Source: Mytilus galloprovincialis
Taxonomy: Eukaryota > Mollusca > Bivalvia > Mytilida > Mytilidae
Direction of reading: 5' to 3'
Assembly: GCF_965363235.1 (NCBI RefSeq)
Contig: NC_134838.1
Span: 18,322,441 to 18,386,440, forward strand
Length of the DNA stretch: 64,000 nt
Shown: positions 51,601 through 62,858 of the stretch, piece by piece
How the letters are laid out: the number at the start of each line of letters is the position of its first letter
Numbering within the stretch: the stretch's first letter is position 1
Notes under the pieces: model-generated
Told to the model about the DNA's origin: nothing
The model's database searches: none
What the model saw: only the letters and a program-made list of their open reading frames with translations
Position numbers and translations under genes: made by a program

Positions 51601-54600
51601 CAAAATCAAATCATAGGGAGCTTTATTTTATTCATTAATTTTTACATTAATAAATCAAAATTTCTATGGTTGTAAGATTTTATAGTTATATACTTATTCA
51701 CTAAACAAATTAAAACATTCAATCCTGCTTTAAAGGTTACCTAGCTTTGAATCTCAATTTGAAGGTAAACTCTTGTATTAGGTCAGTTTTTTTGCAATTC
51801 TGAAGGTGACCCTCATATAGAGGTTTGAGTAGACACAACTAAGAGTATATCCATATCACTGCAAAAGAGGTTTATTGTTTCTCCTTGATATCAGAAAACA
51901 TTGGATGTCTCTAAACTCAAGTACTGTAAACCAACTTATTTTCGCAGATACTTTATTTTGCGTTTTATAATTTCTAGGTCACTTCGCGGCATTTAATTTC
52001 GCTATTTTTTAATTTATATGATGTAGTTTAATAAGGAAAGATCGAAGATTTACATTTTCGCGACGATTTATATTCGCCTTATTTTTCTTCTATTGAGATT
52101 CGCAAAAAATAAATCGCTCACGAAAATAAGTTGGTTTACAGTATTGTAATGCGTACATCATTTGGTCACATACATCATTCAGTTACAAAACTAACTTTTC
52201 TAAGATCAGGTAAGAAATGTGAAAACAGCATATATTACTAAAACTGTATCAACACAGAGTAACAATGTGAACTGACCTTTTCCCTTTTAAGTTACTGTCT
52301 TTATAATCCTTAATCTGAATCTATATAAATATAAGGAGATATGGTATGGTTTACAATGAGACAAATATCAATCAAAAACCAAAGTACAATGATACAGACT
52401 ATGTTCCTTACCCTTTCTTGAACCTCTAAATCTGAACTTTGTACAAACATAGGTAATTTCTCTAACATCATTTGTGTGACTTCCTTCACAGTGTCGTTAT
52501 CATCCTCGTCCTCAGCTTCCTTCACTATTCTAGCATACAACTTAGGGATGTTTTGTACATAAACACTTTGTATATGACCAGGGAGGGAGGTAATCTTTGG
52601 TCGCAGCATAAATTCTAATGTTTCTTTGGGGTTCTTTAAATGTCTGTGTAAAGAAACCATTCTTATAGTTAAATTCATTATTGTATAAAAACGTATTATC
52701 CGTATTTGAATATATTTGATCATGATAAATTTGTTTCATATTAAAACTTAGTAAACTTATAATTGAGATAAATATAATTATCGCTATTTTTCACGTTTCC
52801 TTTGATCTTATTGACTGATAATTTCCTACGATAATCTATAACTATATGATTAGAATGTCATTCAAATCTGATGATATCGTTCTTTGAGTTTTTTATTTAA
52901 ATTTCAACAATTCACATGAAACTTCGAAATTACCAGCTGTCTGAATAATTTTCAAATAGAAAACTTAATTCTATAAATAAAGGCAAAGATATTCTACCAA
53001 TGAGCAATTGTAATAAAAACTCTGACTCTATAGACTTAACTGCATTTACAGCATTTTGAAACCATATTTTTCTTTATATTGATTCTATTATCAACTTACT
53101 CAGCAAATTCTCCACAGATCCATGCAGCAGCATACAGAACTTCACATATTCCATTTCTTTGGGAGTTAGCTGATAATACATGAGAATTTTCTAACAGCAC
53201 TGCCTGTAATGAATATAGATAAAAGTTTATTACGAAAGGTCTATATGATACATCTTTCTTTTGTATATACTTTTGTTGGACATAACTAATTCAACTGCAT
53301 AACTGACCTTAAATTCATTCAATACCAACTTTAAATAAGCGTTGTGTATAAGATTTATGACATTTAGTTGAGGCAAACTTAAGTTAGAGAACAGAAACTA
53401 ATTTTGGGACATACTGACAGGCAGACATAAGGATGAACAAGGAAAATATTTTATACCCCCTTTATCTCAGAGAGGGCATGAAAATATATCTCACCATCTG
53501 ACTGACAGCAAATGATCTAATTGCTTGGACACGAATGGCAACATCCTGCATCTGTGAGGCAATCAGTCGACCATGACGAGTTCCTTCCATCCTTGTTAAC
53601 TCCACCAGAACACTTACATACCTAAATATATAATAGTACACTGAGAGCAATGATTTAAAAAAATTACAAAATGGTTTTGTAATATATAACTTTTACAATC
53701 CAATATAGCAGCTTTTTTGATAACTAAGGATATAATAAAAAGAAATAAATTTCTTGCATAAATATTAGTTTTAATAGAATGCCTTTTATTTAATCTGAAT
53801 AAAATGGCCATGGCTGCATCTTTTAAGGAGATGGGACAATGTCTTAGATTTTCATACTTTTTTTCTTCATTTCATCAAGTGTTAATTTGTTTCCATGGGA
53901 CTCTAACAGAACTTACCATTCAAAGTTTGTGACATACTGGTAATTAGACTGACTACAGATTTCTATAATTTTAGCTAGTAATTCATCTCTGTAATGTGTC
54001 CCTTCAGCCTTATCCATATGTACCATCAGTTTCTTTACAATTTCCATTAAATTTTTCTTTGAAACCTGTGTATAATAAATATCATATATATAGAACAAGT
54101 CTATTCTAAAAATCTATTATTTATGTAACATGACATACATGTATATCTACTGTATTATAAACTTTCATTTTTTAGTTTTACATCTAAAACCAAAGAGATA
54201 TCCAATTTATTGCAAGTGGTCAATTCTATTCAAATTTTTTAAACATTTATTTTAAAAACATTCAGGTATTGAAACCAAAACCATCAGATGAATTTCAGGT
54301 AGAACTAACAAGATAAGTGCTCTATAGCAAACTATTTAACCTTATCAAAACTCATTTAAATATGGAAAAATAATATTTAAGGTGGTACCCAACACATTTA
54401 ACTAAAATTAAAATTTGGCTGGTTTAATTTTCTTAAAATTTTGACAAAGTATTTACTTTGACCCTTTTACAAAAATATAAAAATTTCAAAAAATTTGAAC
54501 CAACCGTTTTATCAGAAAAATTACACTGGTTATATAGCAGTTTGACAAACACTTATTTTGATCATTGAGAAGCTTGATATTCCCTTAACAAAACAATGTA

Positions 54601-57600
54601 ATTAAAAGTTTAGCTGATTTTACAGAGTTATCTCCCTGTAGTGTTAGGCACCACCTTAAACATAAGATGAGTGGAAAAGTTTTGTAAGATAAAACAAAAT
54701 CTCTAGTTTTGGGATGGACAAACAAATTATCAACCCCTTTTGACTCTTTATCAGCCATCTACTTATTCATGTTAAAACTTGATATTTTTGTTCTGAACTA
54801 TTTTTCTCCCATATTTATTCAACGCTTGTAGTAGAAAGTTTTAAAGTTTAAATATCATTACATTATATACAGAGTGAATATATTCAGTGACAAATATTAA
54901 TGTCCATCAAAATTAGATCCAAATGTGTATTGATTTTACTTATTTTTGGTATCAAGCATACCTGAATAGATTATAAAAGAATTATGAACTAAACAAAATG
55001 AAGCAATTTTTTGTATAGTTGATTTCCATTCATGAATATTTATGCACACCAACTTAATTAAATTACGCACCATTCCATATAACAAATCTAAAGCTCGTAA
55101 TCGAATTGATTCATCCTTATCGTCTAAACACTGTAGGATGAGATCTTTATGACACTGGACACTCTTAGGATGGGATTGTAATATCCGGGACATAGCCAGG
55201 AGACCCAAATATTTCACTGGAATGAAACAAAAGTTTGATTGTAGTACAAATGTACAATAAAAACAAAATAATTTTCTTAGACATAATTTCCTAATGCTTG
55301 GAGGGTAAGACTTTAGTTGGCTTGCTGGCTTTGTTTGTATAAATTTTAGCTATAAAGCTTTGAAATTAAGATTTACATCTGCAGATTTACAATACAGATA
55401 GACAGTTCAAACCTGCATAGATTCATATTTTAATTTGATTGAATATAATCCCAATTACAATTGTACAATTTGCAAACAAAGCAAGCAAGTTAACCTAAGT
55501 CTTACTCTACATGTATTAGGAAATTAGCTCTAATTTTATTGTATACATTGAATTACTTTTCTTTGTTTCTGTAATATAAATTATAACAAGGAACAAAACT
55601 AGAAATACGATGTCACCATTCTTTGACTTGAACTGATATATTGTTATTACATTTTTCTATAATAACTTTATATATATGCGTAAAAAAAAAATTAAACATG
55701 TTGCATGTCAAAACACTGTAGATTAAACATTGTAGCACTGCTTATGCAGATTAAATTTTCATAATGAAGAAAGTTTCTATTCATTGTACACATCTAATTA
55801 AGAAATTAAAATAATAGCCTTAAACTAGTAATATCAATTTTCTATAGTTTTAACGTCAATTTACAAGAACATGTATCGTCTTTCAGATAGATCATTTTGT
55901 AACGACAAGAATAGCAGAACAAGAGAGGACAAGCTACTTCTTTATTTTCAGTACTGAAGTTTTTATATCTTTTAATCAGAATAACAGATAGCTTAGACTT
56001 TAAGTGTGTAACTAAATAAAAGAACATAAAAGAATAAGCTGATGATTACATTCTACAGAAGTGTCACTTACAATTCTGATCAGAATCTTCAATCAATATC
56101 CGTAATTTCTGGACACATAGCTGTAAAAAAAGGATAGGAGTTATTGTCTTCAAGATTATAGCTCTATCATGACATCAAATTAATAATAATCAATTATATC
56201 TGGGCAAATGCTCATATGTTTTATTGTATAAAGTAGTTACAGTAATGGAGGTAGCAGGTCATTTTTAATATATTTTATGTAAAGATGGACCATAAAATTC
56301 CATAATCATATTAATTTCCATTGTTATCAAAATAGACCATTAGGATTAATTAATTTTGGAATATTGAATTTGATCACAAAGACAACAGTGACTTTATATC
56401 TTACAAAAGAAAATAGTTCTGACAATAACATATTTTTTTAGCATTATATGCTGCAAAACAAACGATTATGATGTCATCATATATTCCATTGGGATGTTCC
56501 TTTGTAACCATAATAACCACTTTGCAAATAAAAAAAAATACCAATCCTTCCAACATGCAAGTTCCATTATAAAACTTTTCACATAAAATCAGTGAGATTG
56601 TAAAGTGGTTCGGAATAAACTTTGCTACAGTAAATCAGTGGAATATTGTGATTAGTGATAAATTTCCATATTTTATAAAGGAATTCAACAGGTTGGGACA
56701 GTCCACCAAATGGGGGATCAATTCCTGAAATGATTAACAATCCAATCCCTCTGTTGAGTAATAACTTGATTATCCTTTCAATATAAAATAATTTGGGTTT
56801 GTCTTTTAGAAAATGGAGTCATACTGTTATTTAAAGTTTTAAAAGACATGAAAGAGTTAGTAGTCTTGAAAAAGGTTACCAGTGTATTTCATTGGCTTAT
56901 AACTTTTAAATAATTAGTAAAAGTCTCTTTGGCACATTCCCCATTTCCATTCTCAATTTTATTAATAACATCATATGTGCCAATTCAAGCATAAAATTTG
57001 AATTATAAATAACTTTTACAAGTGTTGTTGTTATAAGACTTTCTATAAATAACTTTGATTTACTATGAGAAAATTATTACTTATTAGAGGGATAGTTACT
57101 CATTTGGGGAACTATCCCCATTTGGTGGGTTGTATACAACTTGTTCCAAGTTGAATCTATATATCAATCAATTTACCTTGTACCTCAGTTGAATATGAAC
57201 CAACTTTAATTTAACAGAATAACTTTGCTTATTTCCCCTCATTCTTATCTCATATAAAGTTAAAGAAATCCACCAAAATGAATGATCTTAAGTTATTTTC
57301 TTATTGGTTTCAAATAAATATAAATTAAACAAAATAAAAAATATAATGTGATATATATAATACCCAAATTACCTTAAGATACTTACAGCTGATTGCATTG
57401 AGTGTGTAGGTAAAGGTAATATCTTTGGTTAGCTTGCTTGCTAGCTGAATCTTGAAGTCATTCTTAGGTTAGGTTAACTATCCTTCTTTAAGAGTAGACT
57501 AGTCCGACAGATAACCAATCTATCTGTCTGTAGGACCAGACTACATCGCAAAAAGGGTAGTATACCTTACCCTATAATGACTTCACGGTTCAGCTAGCAA

Positions 57601-60600
57601 GCAAGATAACCAAAGATATTACCTTTACCTACACACTCAATGCAATCAGCTGTAATAAAGAAACCAAGCTTTAAAGAAAGTATAGGCAATTTCACTGCAG
57701 CAGGTCTATTTTGTATAGATCACAATGGTAAATATATTTCATGCCTGAAAACAATTTAAGACTTTAATCAATGTCAAATGTTTGTTTTTTACATTTGTAC
57801 ATTTTTTAGAGGTCAATATCAAAAGTCCCAAAATGATAATATTTTTTTACCTTTATTAAATTTACCCAACTCCTTGAACAAGAAAGAATTTTAAAATATG
57901 CTAATATAACTGTAGTGGTACTAAACAGAGCTTTTCTGGACAATTAAATATAAACTAACGTTATGATCACTTTTCAGGAGGCAAATTAAAAGCTTACATA
58001 CATTTTCTATGTTGTAGATTCATCGTTTTACCAAAGCTATCTATTGCTGCAGTGAAAAAAGCACTAACTGCATTGAGAGATTTAAAAACGCTTTTTTACC
58101 TGAAAACCCCCATGAACAAATGAACAAAGCAAGCAATTTAAGAATTAAATAACAAGTACCTGTATGGAGGCAGTGTGGTTTGGGATGCCTGAAGATATAG
58201 AAATGAGTACTGTAAGTAAGAGAAAAATGTGTCAGCAGTGATCATCATTATGGCTAAAAATCAACACTTTACAAAGTCATTTGCATATCTATCAAAAGCA
58301 TGCTTTTAATATTATTCTTTAATTTCTATGTAACAGAAGATTTGGTATGAGTGCCAATGAGGCAACTCTCCATTCAAGCCACAATTTGTTATACTGATTA
58401 ACAATTTATAAAGTCATTTACATATTTATCAAAATTATGTTCTTTAATCTAATTTTGTTCTTTTCAAATATAAACATGTGATACTGTACATCACACAGTT
58501 AAACGAAAAATTAAAAATATGTTTATTTTTGAAATACCTATAAAAAGTACATCTTATACTAATAAAAGCATTTAATTTTCAAAATCACATTAAATAAATA
58601 AAATTTAATTGACTTTTCAAACAATTTTATCATAAAAAAGATAAAAAGCATAACTTCTACAAGAAAGATAAACTGTTTTTAAGTTCTAATAGGAAAAGGT
58701 GCAGAAGTTGGAAATTAAATCACTGCAGACACACAATAACATATTACAACAAAACAAATGTGTGCAACTATAAAGAATATTTAAAAAACAAACTCTGGAT
58801 TCACTGACTATAACATGATTGATTGATTCTTGTTGGTTTAATGTCCAGTGGCAAACATTACATGTATATATATATAACATTCATGACAAAACTGTCGACA
58901 CATCTTAAGCCTAAATATCAATATGAATAGTTGTAACAATATTTCAAACTATTTAAATACATTTCACATGATAAATGTACATGTATATGTAGGACTCTGA
59001 ACCGCGATGGTACTCAAAACTGTGATGGGCACGCGATGTTGCGATGTTTTGACGCTGACGTGCGTTTTAAATCAAGATGAAGTGCGATGGTGTCACTGTG
59101 ACATTATCTTGTTGACAGCTACGCCGAAGTGTGATGGTTGTCACACTGAAGTGCGATAGTCTACACAAACTACATTTGCTGTGCTTTTCATATTGATTTA
59201 GATGTCCATTAATATCTTAGAAGAAGTTTTCCAGGTTTGATGTTGACAAGGGGCTTATAAACTTTTAAAACTACAGGGAATGGTAGAATTGAAATATAGG
59301 GGAAATTTAATCTTCTGCAGCAATTTTTTTTTCAAAATCTACAAAAGGTTTATTGTTTTACGTAGGATTGAGCGTGAAATTCTCTAAAGATACACAGACA
59401 GACTCTCTTCCTTAAACTATTACGATAAATGGAGAACTCATGAGAGAAACAACGTATAGATAAAATGCTAATGCAGAATTATTTCCACATGCAGAAAATC
59501 ACTGAGGACGATCTCTTATTTTGTATGCAACTTAATTAAAGACAGCCATGGCCCATAAAAAATGCATGAATATAAATTTATTTATACAAACTATTAAAAA
59601 ATCTAGTTTTCGTGATAATTGCACGTCTGTAGATTTTAAACTAACAATCATACGTTAAATAGACCATCGCACAATGACAAATCTGGACTGATAATTGTTA
59701 TTATTTAACGTATTATTTATTATATATTACATATATTTATTTGAATATTGCCGGGTGGTCAACTTCTCGGGTGTGCACAAACACTGATAAATGCATTGAC
59801 TTTCATACTCATGATTTAAACTATTTGTACTTTGTAAGCGACAAGGGCCAGTTTTATATGTATATCTTGGTAATGTTTACCTATGAAATACTTTGATTAT
59901 CCCTTCATATAGTGATTTATTTTGACAAATATCGTCATGAGATTCAACTTGTTTACATCTGCCATGACACCGTTTTGTACTTTCACTTTGCGATCTCATA
60001 TTATTATTTGTTTTAAATTAACACTTTATCAATGCAGATAAATTGCGTATTTATTATGTTTGTGCCTCCCTTTTTATTTACATTGTCTTTATTTATGATA
60101 GAACAGGGTTTTCATTGATCTCATTTAAGCATTATATCTTATGCGTAAGGTTATGCAAATTACACCCAAGTTCATACACCGTATCGAGAAAGGAATTTAC
60201 TGTCCGTTTAAAAATAGCATTATGTAGAAATGTCCTTTCAGTTTCATACGCTTTTAAACATAATTCGGACAAGAAAGACAAAGTTAGGACAACTTAATAA
60301 TGTTTCTTTATCTAAGAATAACGAAATCTGTTTGTCTTTTTAAACGTTACTAGCCAAAAGACGTAAGAAACGTTGCTTTTGATTGGATGATTTGATGTTT
60401 ACTCTTACGTCATAGTTAGTGCCAAAAGACATAAATAGGAGCCTGTAGATATACATGGCATTTTAAATCAAGCCTTTGAACTATCAACTACCTTTTATAT
60501 TGACCACTCAATTTATTGTATTATCTGTTGAATGATGACTGTGTATTTGATGTTTATTAAATTGAAAGAAGAAGTCAAAACATGACTGAAATAAATACTA

Positions 60601-61033
60601 TTGTTATGTATTACAAATACAATGTTTCTTCATAATGCTGTTGAGTTAAATGATGATTCTACTCCTCCTGAATGATTTATTAAACAGAGTTTTATGACAA
60701 CCCTAGGTTTGTTACAGCACTTCCGCGTAGACCATCACACTTCAGTGTGACCATCGCACTTCAGCATCCCTATCGCACCTCTGAATCCTGCATTTATATT
60801 CTTCATACATTCATAGTACAAATTCAGTTTGAAAAAAGTAATATATAGTTTCTCCTATGCAAGTATATCAATGTAAACAAATTATTATTCTAATAGTCTC
60901 TCATTCTATTTAAGTTACAACATAAAATAAAACATGCTATAAAAAGGTTTTCTAATAAATTGACAACACCAAAAGAAGCATACCTGCTATCACTGTGTTG
61001 ATGCATTCATACAGGAGAGACATGGCCGAAGTA
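36668..61033 (-). CDS. AP3D1: AP-3 complex subunit delta-1, C-terminal 970 residues (5' exons outside window)
   Basis: Twenty-six minus-strand exons join in phase: 61033-60984, 58209-58160, 56120-56072, 55216-55071, 54065-53917, 53621-53495, 53203-53100, 52643-52412, 51569-51424, 50740-50642, 50275-50206, 49698-49630, 49026-48954, 47315-47155, 46315-46242, 45398-45248, 44867-44712, 43260-43129, 42932-42765, 42194-42147, 41567-41430, 40639-40499, 39985-39900, 38464-38340, 38036-37957, 36757-36668. The first encodes SAMSLLYECINTVIA; trunk repeats follow (LCVQKLRILIEDSDQN; LKYLGLLAMSRIL), then a Lys- and acid-rich hinge (about 50275-42765) and a C-terminal appendage region (DFLISTPC; LAKICFHLHF) to the stop at 36668. 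Order and length match animal AP3D1 closely. AP-3 is a cytosolic coat that sorts cargo from endosomes to lysosome-related organelles. The first about 235 residues lie upstream of the window. Confidence 0.95.
36863..36930 (+). repeat. Dispersed repeat (GGTTGCTTAACATTCA family)
   Basis: GATTGATTATAGGTTGCTTA then GTGGCAAATATTTCATGTAT. Same family as 16515-16600. It lies in the last AP3D1 intron. Confidence 0.65.
37179..37433. mobile_element. Inverted-repeat element in the last AP3D1 intron
   Basis: AGCTGCGTCGCATAGAAATC plus AACCTTAT (37181-37208) pairs with the right arm ending GATTTCTATCGGACACAGCT (to 37430). The arms are about 28 bp with a few mismatches. Non-coding. Confidence 0.7.
37697..37870. 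repeat. Diverged third copy of the CATCAGTGACGC repeat
   Basis: Shares GTCTACAAAAGA, AAGTTAAAAAGGCCAAA and GAAGAGCATTGACGACCAAA with 25534-25700. In the last AP3D1 intron. Confidence 0.65.
38811..39767. mobile_element. Element with a 169-bp tandem array, GGGCCCCGC ends
   Basis: The marker ACCATAGGACATGG (or ACCACAGGACACAG) occurs at 38854, 39023, 39192, 39361 and 39530: exact 169-bp spacing, about five copies. The left boundary region has TGGGCCCCGC (38811) and the right has the inverse GCGGGGCCC (to about 39766), preceded by a GGAC microsatellite near 39702. Each monomer contains TGACCTTGACCTTTGACC or a variant. It lies in the AP3D1 intron 38465-39899. Confidence 0.75.
40715..40995. mobile_element. 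Inverted-repeat element with an internal AATAAATAAC-type minisatellite
   Basis: The left arm (GATACCAATTTTCATGGATT) and right arm (inverse of GAAAATTGGTACCCACGAAA) pair imperfectly. Between them are about six units of AAATGGTCAATAAATAACA. A fragment with similar terminal words lies at about 21725-21790. It lies in the AP3D1 intron 40640-41429. Confidence 0.65.
41180..41355. mobile_element. 176-bp Harbinger-like MITE
   Basis: GGGCTATTCCATTAAAATGT at the left pairs with ACATTTTAATGGAATAGCCC at the right. TTA flanks both ends (41177-41179 and 41356-41358). Same AP3D1 intron as the previous element. Confidence 0.85.
43801..43945. repeat. Dispersed repeat ending GTCTCATTGGCAATCATACC
   Basis: Words GGGGCCTTTTATAGCTCACT, GCTCATTGTTGAAGGCC and TAGTTGTCTCATTGGCAATC. 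Diverged partial copies lie at about 42380-42515 and 46910-46965 (GCTTACTATACTGTATGGGT), also in AP3D1 introns. Probably an old SINE-like or MITE family. Confidence 0.65.
46079..46172. repeat. Tandem duplication of 48 bp
   Basis: GACAGACAGACCTTTTGACA...GTGAATCCAGAATGCCA is repeated as GACAGACAGAACTTTTGACA...GTGAATCCAGTATGCCA. In the AP3D1 intron before exon 46315-46242. Confidence 0.75.
47388..48545. mobile_element. Element with two diverged direct repeats of about 430 bp
   Basis: GCGAAATCGCAGGCATTT...AGCTTGGTTGAAA begins near 47393 and again near 47829. Further words recur in the same order (CTGTTAAATTCCACCATTTT; CAAGTTTCTTCTCCCAGGGG against AAGTTTCTTCTCCATGGCAA; ACTGCTATATTATAT; ATTGTCCTGT). 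The outer right edge is near TCTCGTTTAATAGTATAGAT. Within the AP3D1 intron 47316-48953; no coding frame. Confidence 0.65.
51924..52141. mobile_element. TA-flanked MITE in an AP3D1 intron
   Basis: CTGTAAACCAACTTATTTTC at the left pairs with GAAAATAAGTTGGTTTACAG at the right; TA borders both ends. The interior is AT-rich with scattered TCGC words. Its TIR and TA border suggest a Tc1/mariner-type or similar non-autonomous element. Confidence 0.85.
54381..54655. mobile_element. TTAA-flanked small inverted-repeat element
   Basis: GGTGGTACCCAACAC at the left pairs with GTGTTAGGCACCACC at the right. TTAA borders both ends (54377-54380 and 54656-54659), as piggyBac-type insertions do, although the outer TIR bases are not the usual CCC. 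A diverged relative is at 3655-3942. Confidence 0.75.
55284..55525. mobile_element. Inverted-repeat element with arms of about 55 bp
   Basis: TAATTTCCTAATGCTTGGAG...GGTAAGAC...GCTTGCTGGCTTTGTTTG is echoed in inverse at 55475-55525 (GCAAACAAAGCAAGCAAG...AAGTCTTACTCTAC...TTAGGAAATTA). In the AP3D1 intron 55217-56071. Confidence 0.75.
57386..57652. mobile_element. 267-bp MITE with arms of about 80 bp
   Basis: CAGCTGATTGCATTGAGTGT at the left pairs with ACACTCAATGCAATCAGCTG at the right, and the pairing continues inward for about 80 bp. TA borders both ends. A second small palindrome (CTAGTCCGACAGATA against TATCTGTCTGTAGGACCAG) forms the loop. In an AP3D1 intron. Confidence 0.85.
58990..60793. 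mobile_element. 1.8-kb element with subterminal GTGCGATGG repeats
   Basis: The left end (about 58990, AGGACTCTGAACCGCGATGG) and the inverse of the right end (GCAGGATTCAGAGGTGCGAT) are related. Words of the form GTGCGATGGT or GTGTGATGGT cluster in the outer 170 bp at the left and, inverted, in the outer 70 bp at the right. The interior has no recognisable transposase; the largest frame (60043-60297, 84 codons) has no family resemblance. In the AP3D1 intron 58210-60983. Exact ends are uncertain. Confidence 0.65.
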
Positions 61034-61375
61034 CTGAAATGTATAATATATAACCTTAAACATATTATTTATATCAAATTCAGATGTAGTTTTGTAGGGA
61101 ACAATATTATAATTTATTTTAATGCTTAGTACAGAATATACTATAAACACTTTAAAACTGACTGTTCAGTTCAATTCATGACAAAGGCTACTGAAACAAG
61201 CTGTAAACCTGATACTGGAGCTTGACATTGAGATCAAGGTCTGGTCGTATGATATAAAATAAAACGACATATATCCATACACCAAATGAAAACTGTATAT
61301 CTATCCTGTATAATGTTCAATCTTATAATCGTGATCAAATTCAACATATCATATCAACACTTCAAATTTTAACAT

Positions 61376-62771
61376 CATTTAAACTATGTCTGTGTAACCA
61401 GGTCCTAGACACCAAGTGTCAATCATTTAAACTATGTCTGTGTAACCAGGTCCTAGACACCAAGTGTCAATCATTTAAACTATGTCTGTGTAACCAGGTC
61501 CTAGACACCAAGTGTCAATCATTTAAACTATGTCTGTGTAACCAGGTTCTAGACACCAAGTGTGAATCATTTAAACTATGTCTGTGTAACCAGGTCCTAG
61601 ACACCAAGTGTCAATCATTTAAACTATGTCTATGTAACCAGGTCCTAGACACCAAGTGTCAATCATTTAAACTATGTCTGTGTAACCAGGTCCTAGACAC
61701 CAAGTGTCAATCATTTAAACTATGTCTGTGTAACCAGGTCCTAGACACCAAGTGTCAATCATTTAAACTATGTCTGTGTAACCAGGTCCTAGACACCAAG
61801 TGTCAATCATTTAAACTATGTCTGTGTAACCAGGTCCTAGACACCAAGTGTCAATCATTTAAACTATGTCTGTGTAACCAGGTCCTTAGACACCAAGTGT
61901 CAATCATTTAAACTATGTCTGTGTAACCAGGTCCTAGACACCAAGTGTCAATCATTTAATCTATGTCTGTGTAACCAGGTCCTAGACACCAAGTGTCAAT
62001 CATTTAAACTATGTCTGTGTAACCAGGTTCTAGACACCAAGTGTCAATCATTTAAACTATGTCTGTGTAACCAGGTCCTAGACACCAAGTGTCAATCATT
62101 TAAACTATGTCTATGTAACCAGGTCCTAGACACCAAGTGTGAATCATTTAAACTATGTCTGTGTAACCAGGTCCTAGACACCAAGTGTGAATCATTTAAA
62201 CTATGTCTGTGTAACCAGGTCCTAGACACCAAGTGTCAATCATTTAAACTATGTCTGTGTAACCAGGTCCTAGACACCAAGTGTCAATCATTTAAACTAT
62301 GTCTGTGTAACCAGGTCCTAGACACCAAGTGTCAATCATTTAAACTATGTCTGTGTAACCAGGTCCTAGACACCAAGTGTCAATCATTTAAACTATGTCT
62401 GTGTAACCAGGTCCTAGACACCAAGTGTCAATCATTTAAACTATGTCTGTGTAACCAGGTCCTAGACACCAAGTGTCAATCATTTAAACTATGTCTGTGT
62501 AACCAGGTCCTTAGACACCAAGTGTGAATCATTTAAACTATGTCTGTGTAACCAGGTCCTAGACACCAAGTGTCAATCATTTAAACTATGTCTGTGTAAC
62601 CAGGTCCTTAGACACCAAGTGTCAATCATTTAAACTATGTCTGTGTAACCAGGTCCTAGACACCAAGTGTCAATCATTTAAACTATGTCTGTGTAACCAG
62701 GTCCTAGACACCAAGTGTCAATCATTTAAACTATGTCTGTGTAACCAGGTCCTAGACACCAAGTGTGAATC
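61376..62771. repeat. 48-bp minisatellite, about 29 copies
   Basis: The unit runs from CATTTAAACTATGTCTGTGT through AACCAGGTCCTAGACACC to AAGTGTCAAT (48 bp). By position there are about 29 units. Recurrent variants are TCTATG for TCTGTG, GGTTCT for GGTCCT, GTGTGAAT for GTGTCAAT, and CCTTAGA with one extra base. GACACCAAGTGTC in each unit is a small hairpin. It lies upstream of the first AP3D1 exon in the window, so probably in an intron. Confidence 0.95.
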
Positions 62772-62858
62772 TATTCAAGGAAATTTACATATAGTTTTCT
62801 ACAGACATAAATAATGTCCCATTATCAAGAAGTATGACTTTGAACTCTCTACAATAGA

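Noticed and set aside
56695-57130. Inverted pair CCACCAAATGGGGGA / TCCCCATTTGGTGGG in an AP3D1 intron
   Set aside because: The paired words are about 15 bases and 400 bp apart; I could not extend the pairing or find a target duplication, so it is not listed as an element.
60043-60297. 84-codon frame inside the 1.8-kb element
   Set aside because: No transposase motif or other family signature; length is expected by chance in this sequence.
61376-62771. CRISPR-like appearance of regular 48-bp repeats
   Set aside because: The units abut with no variable spacers and the host is eukaryotic; it is a minisatellite.
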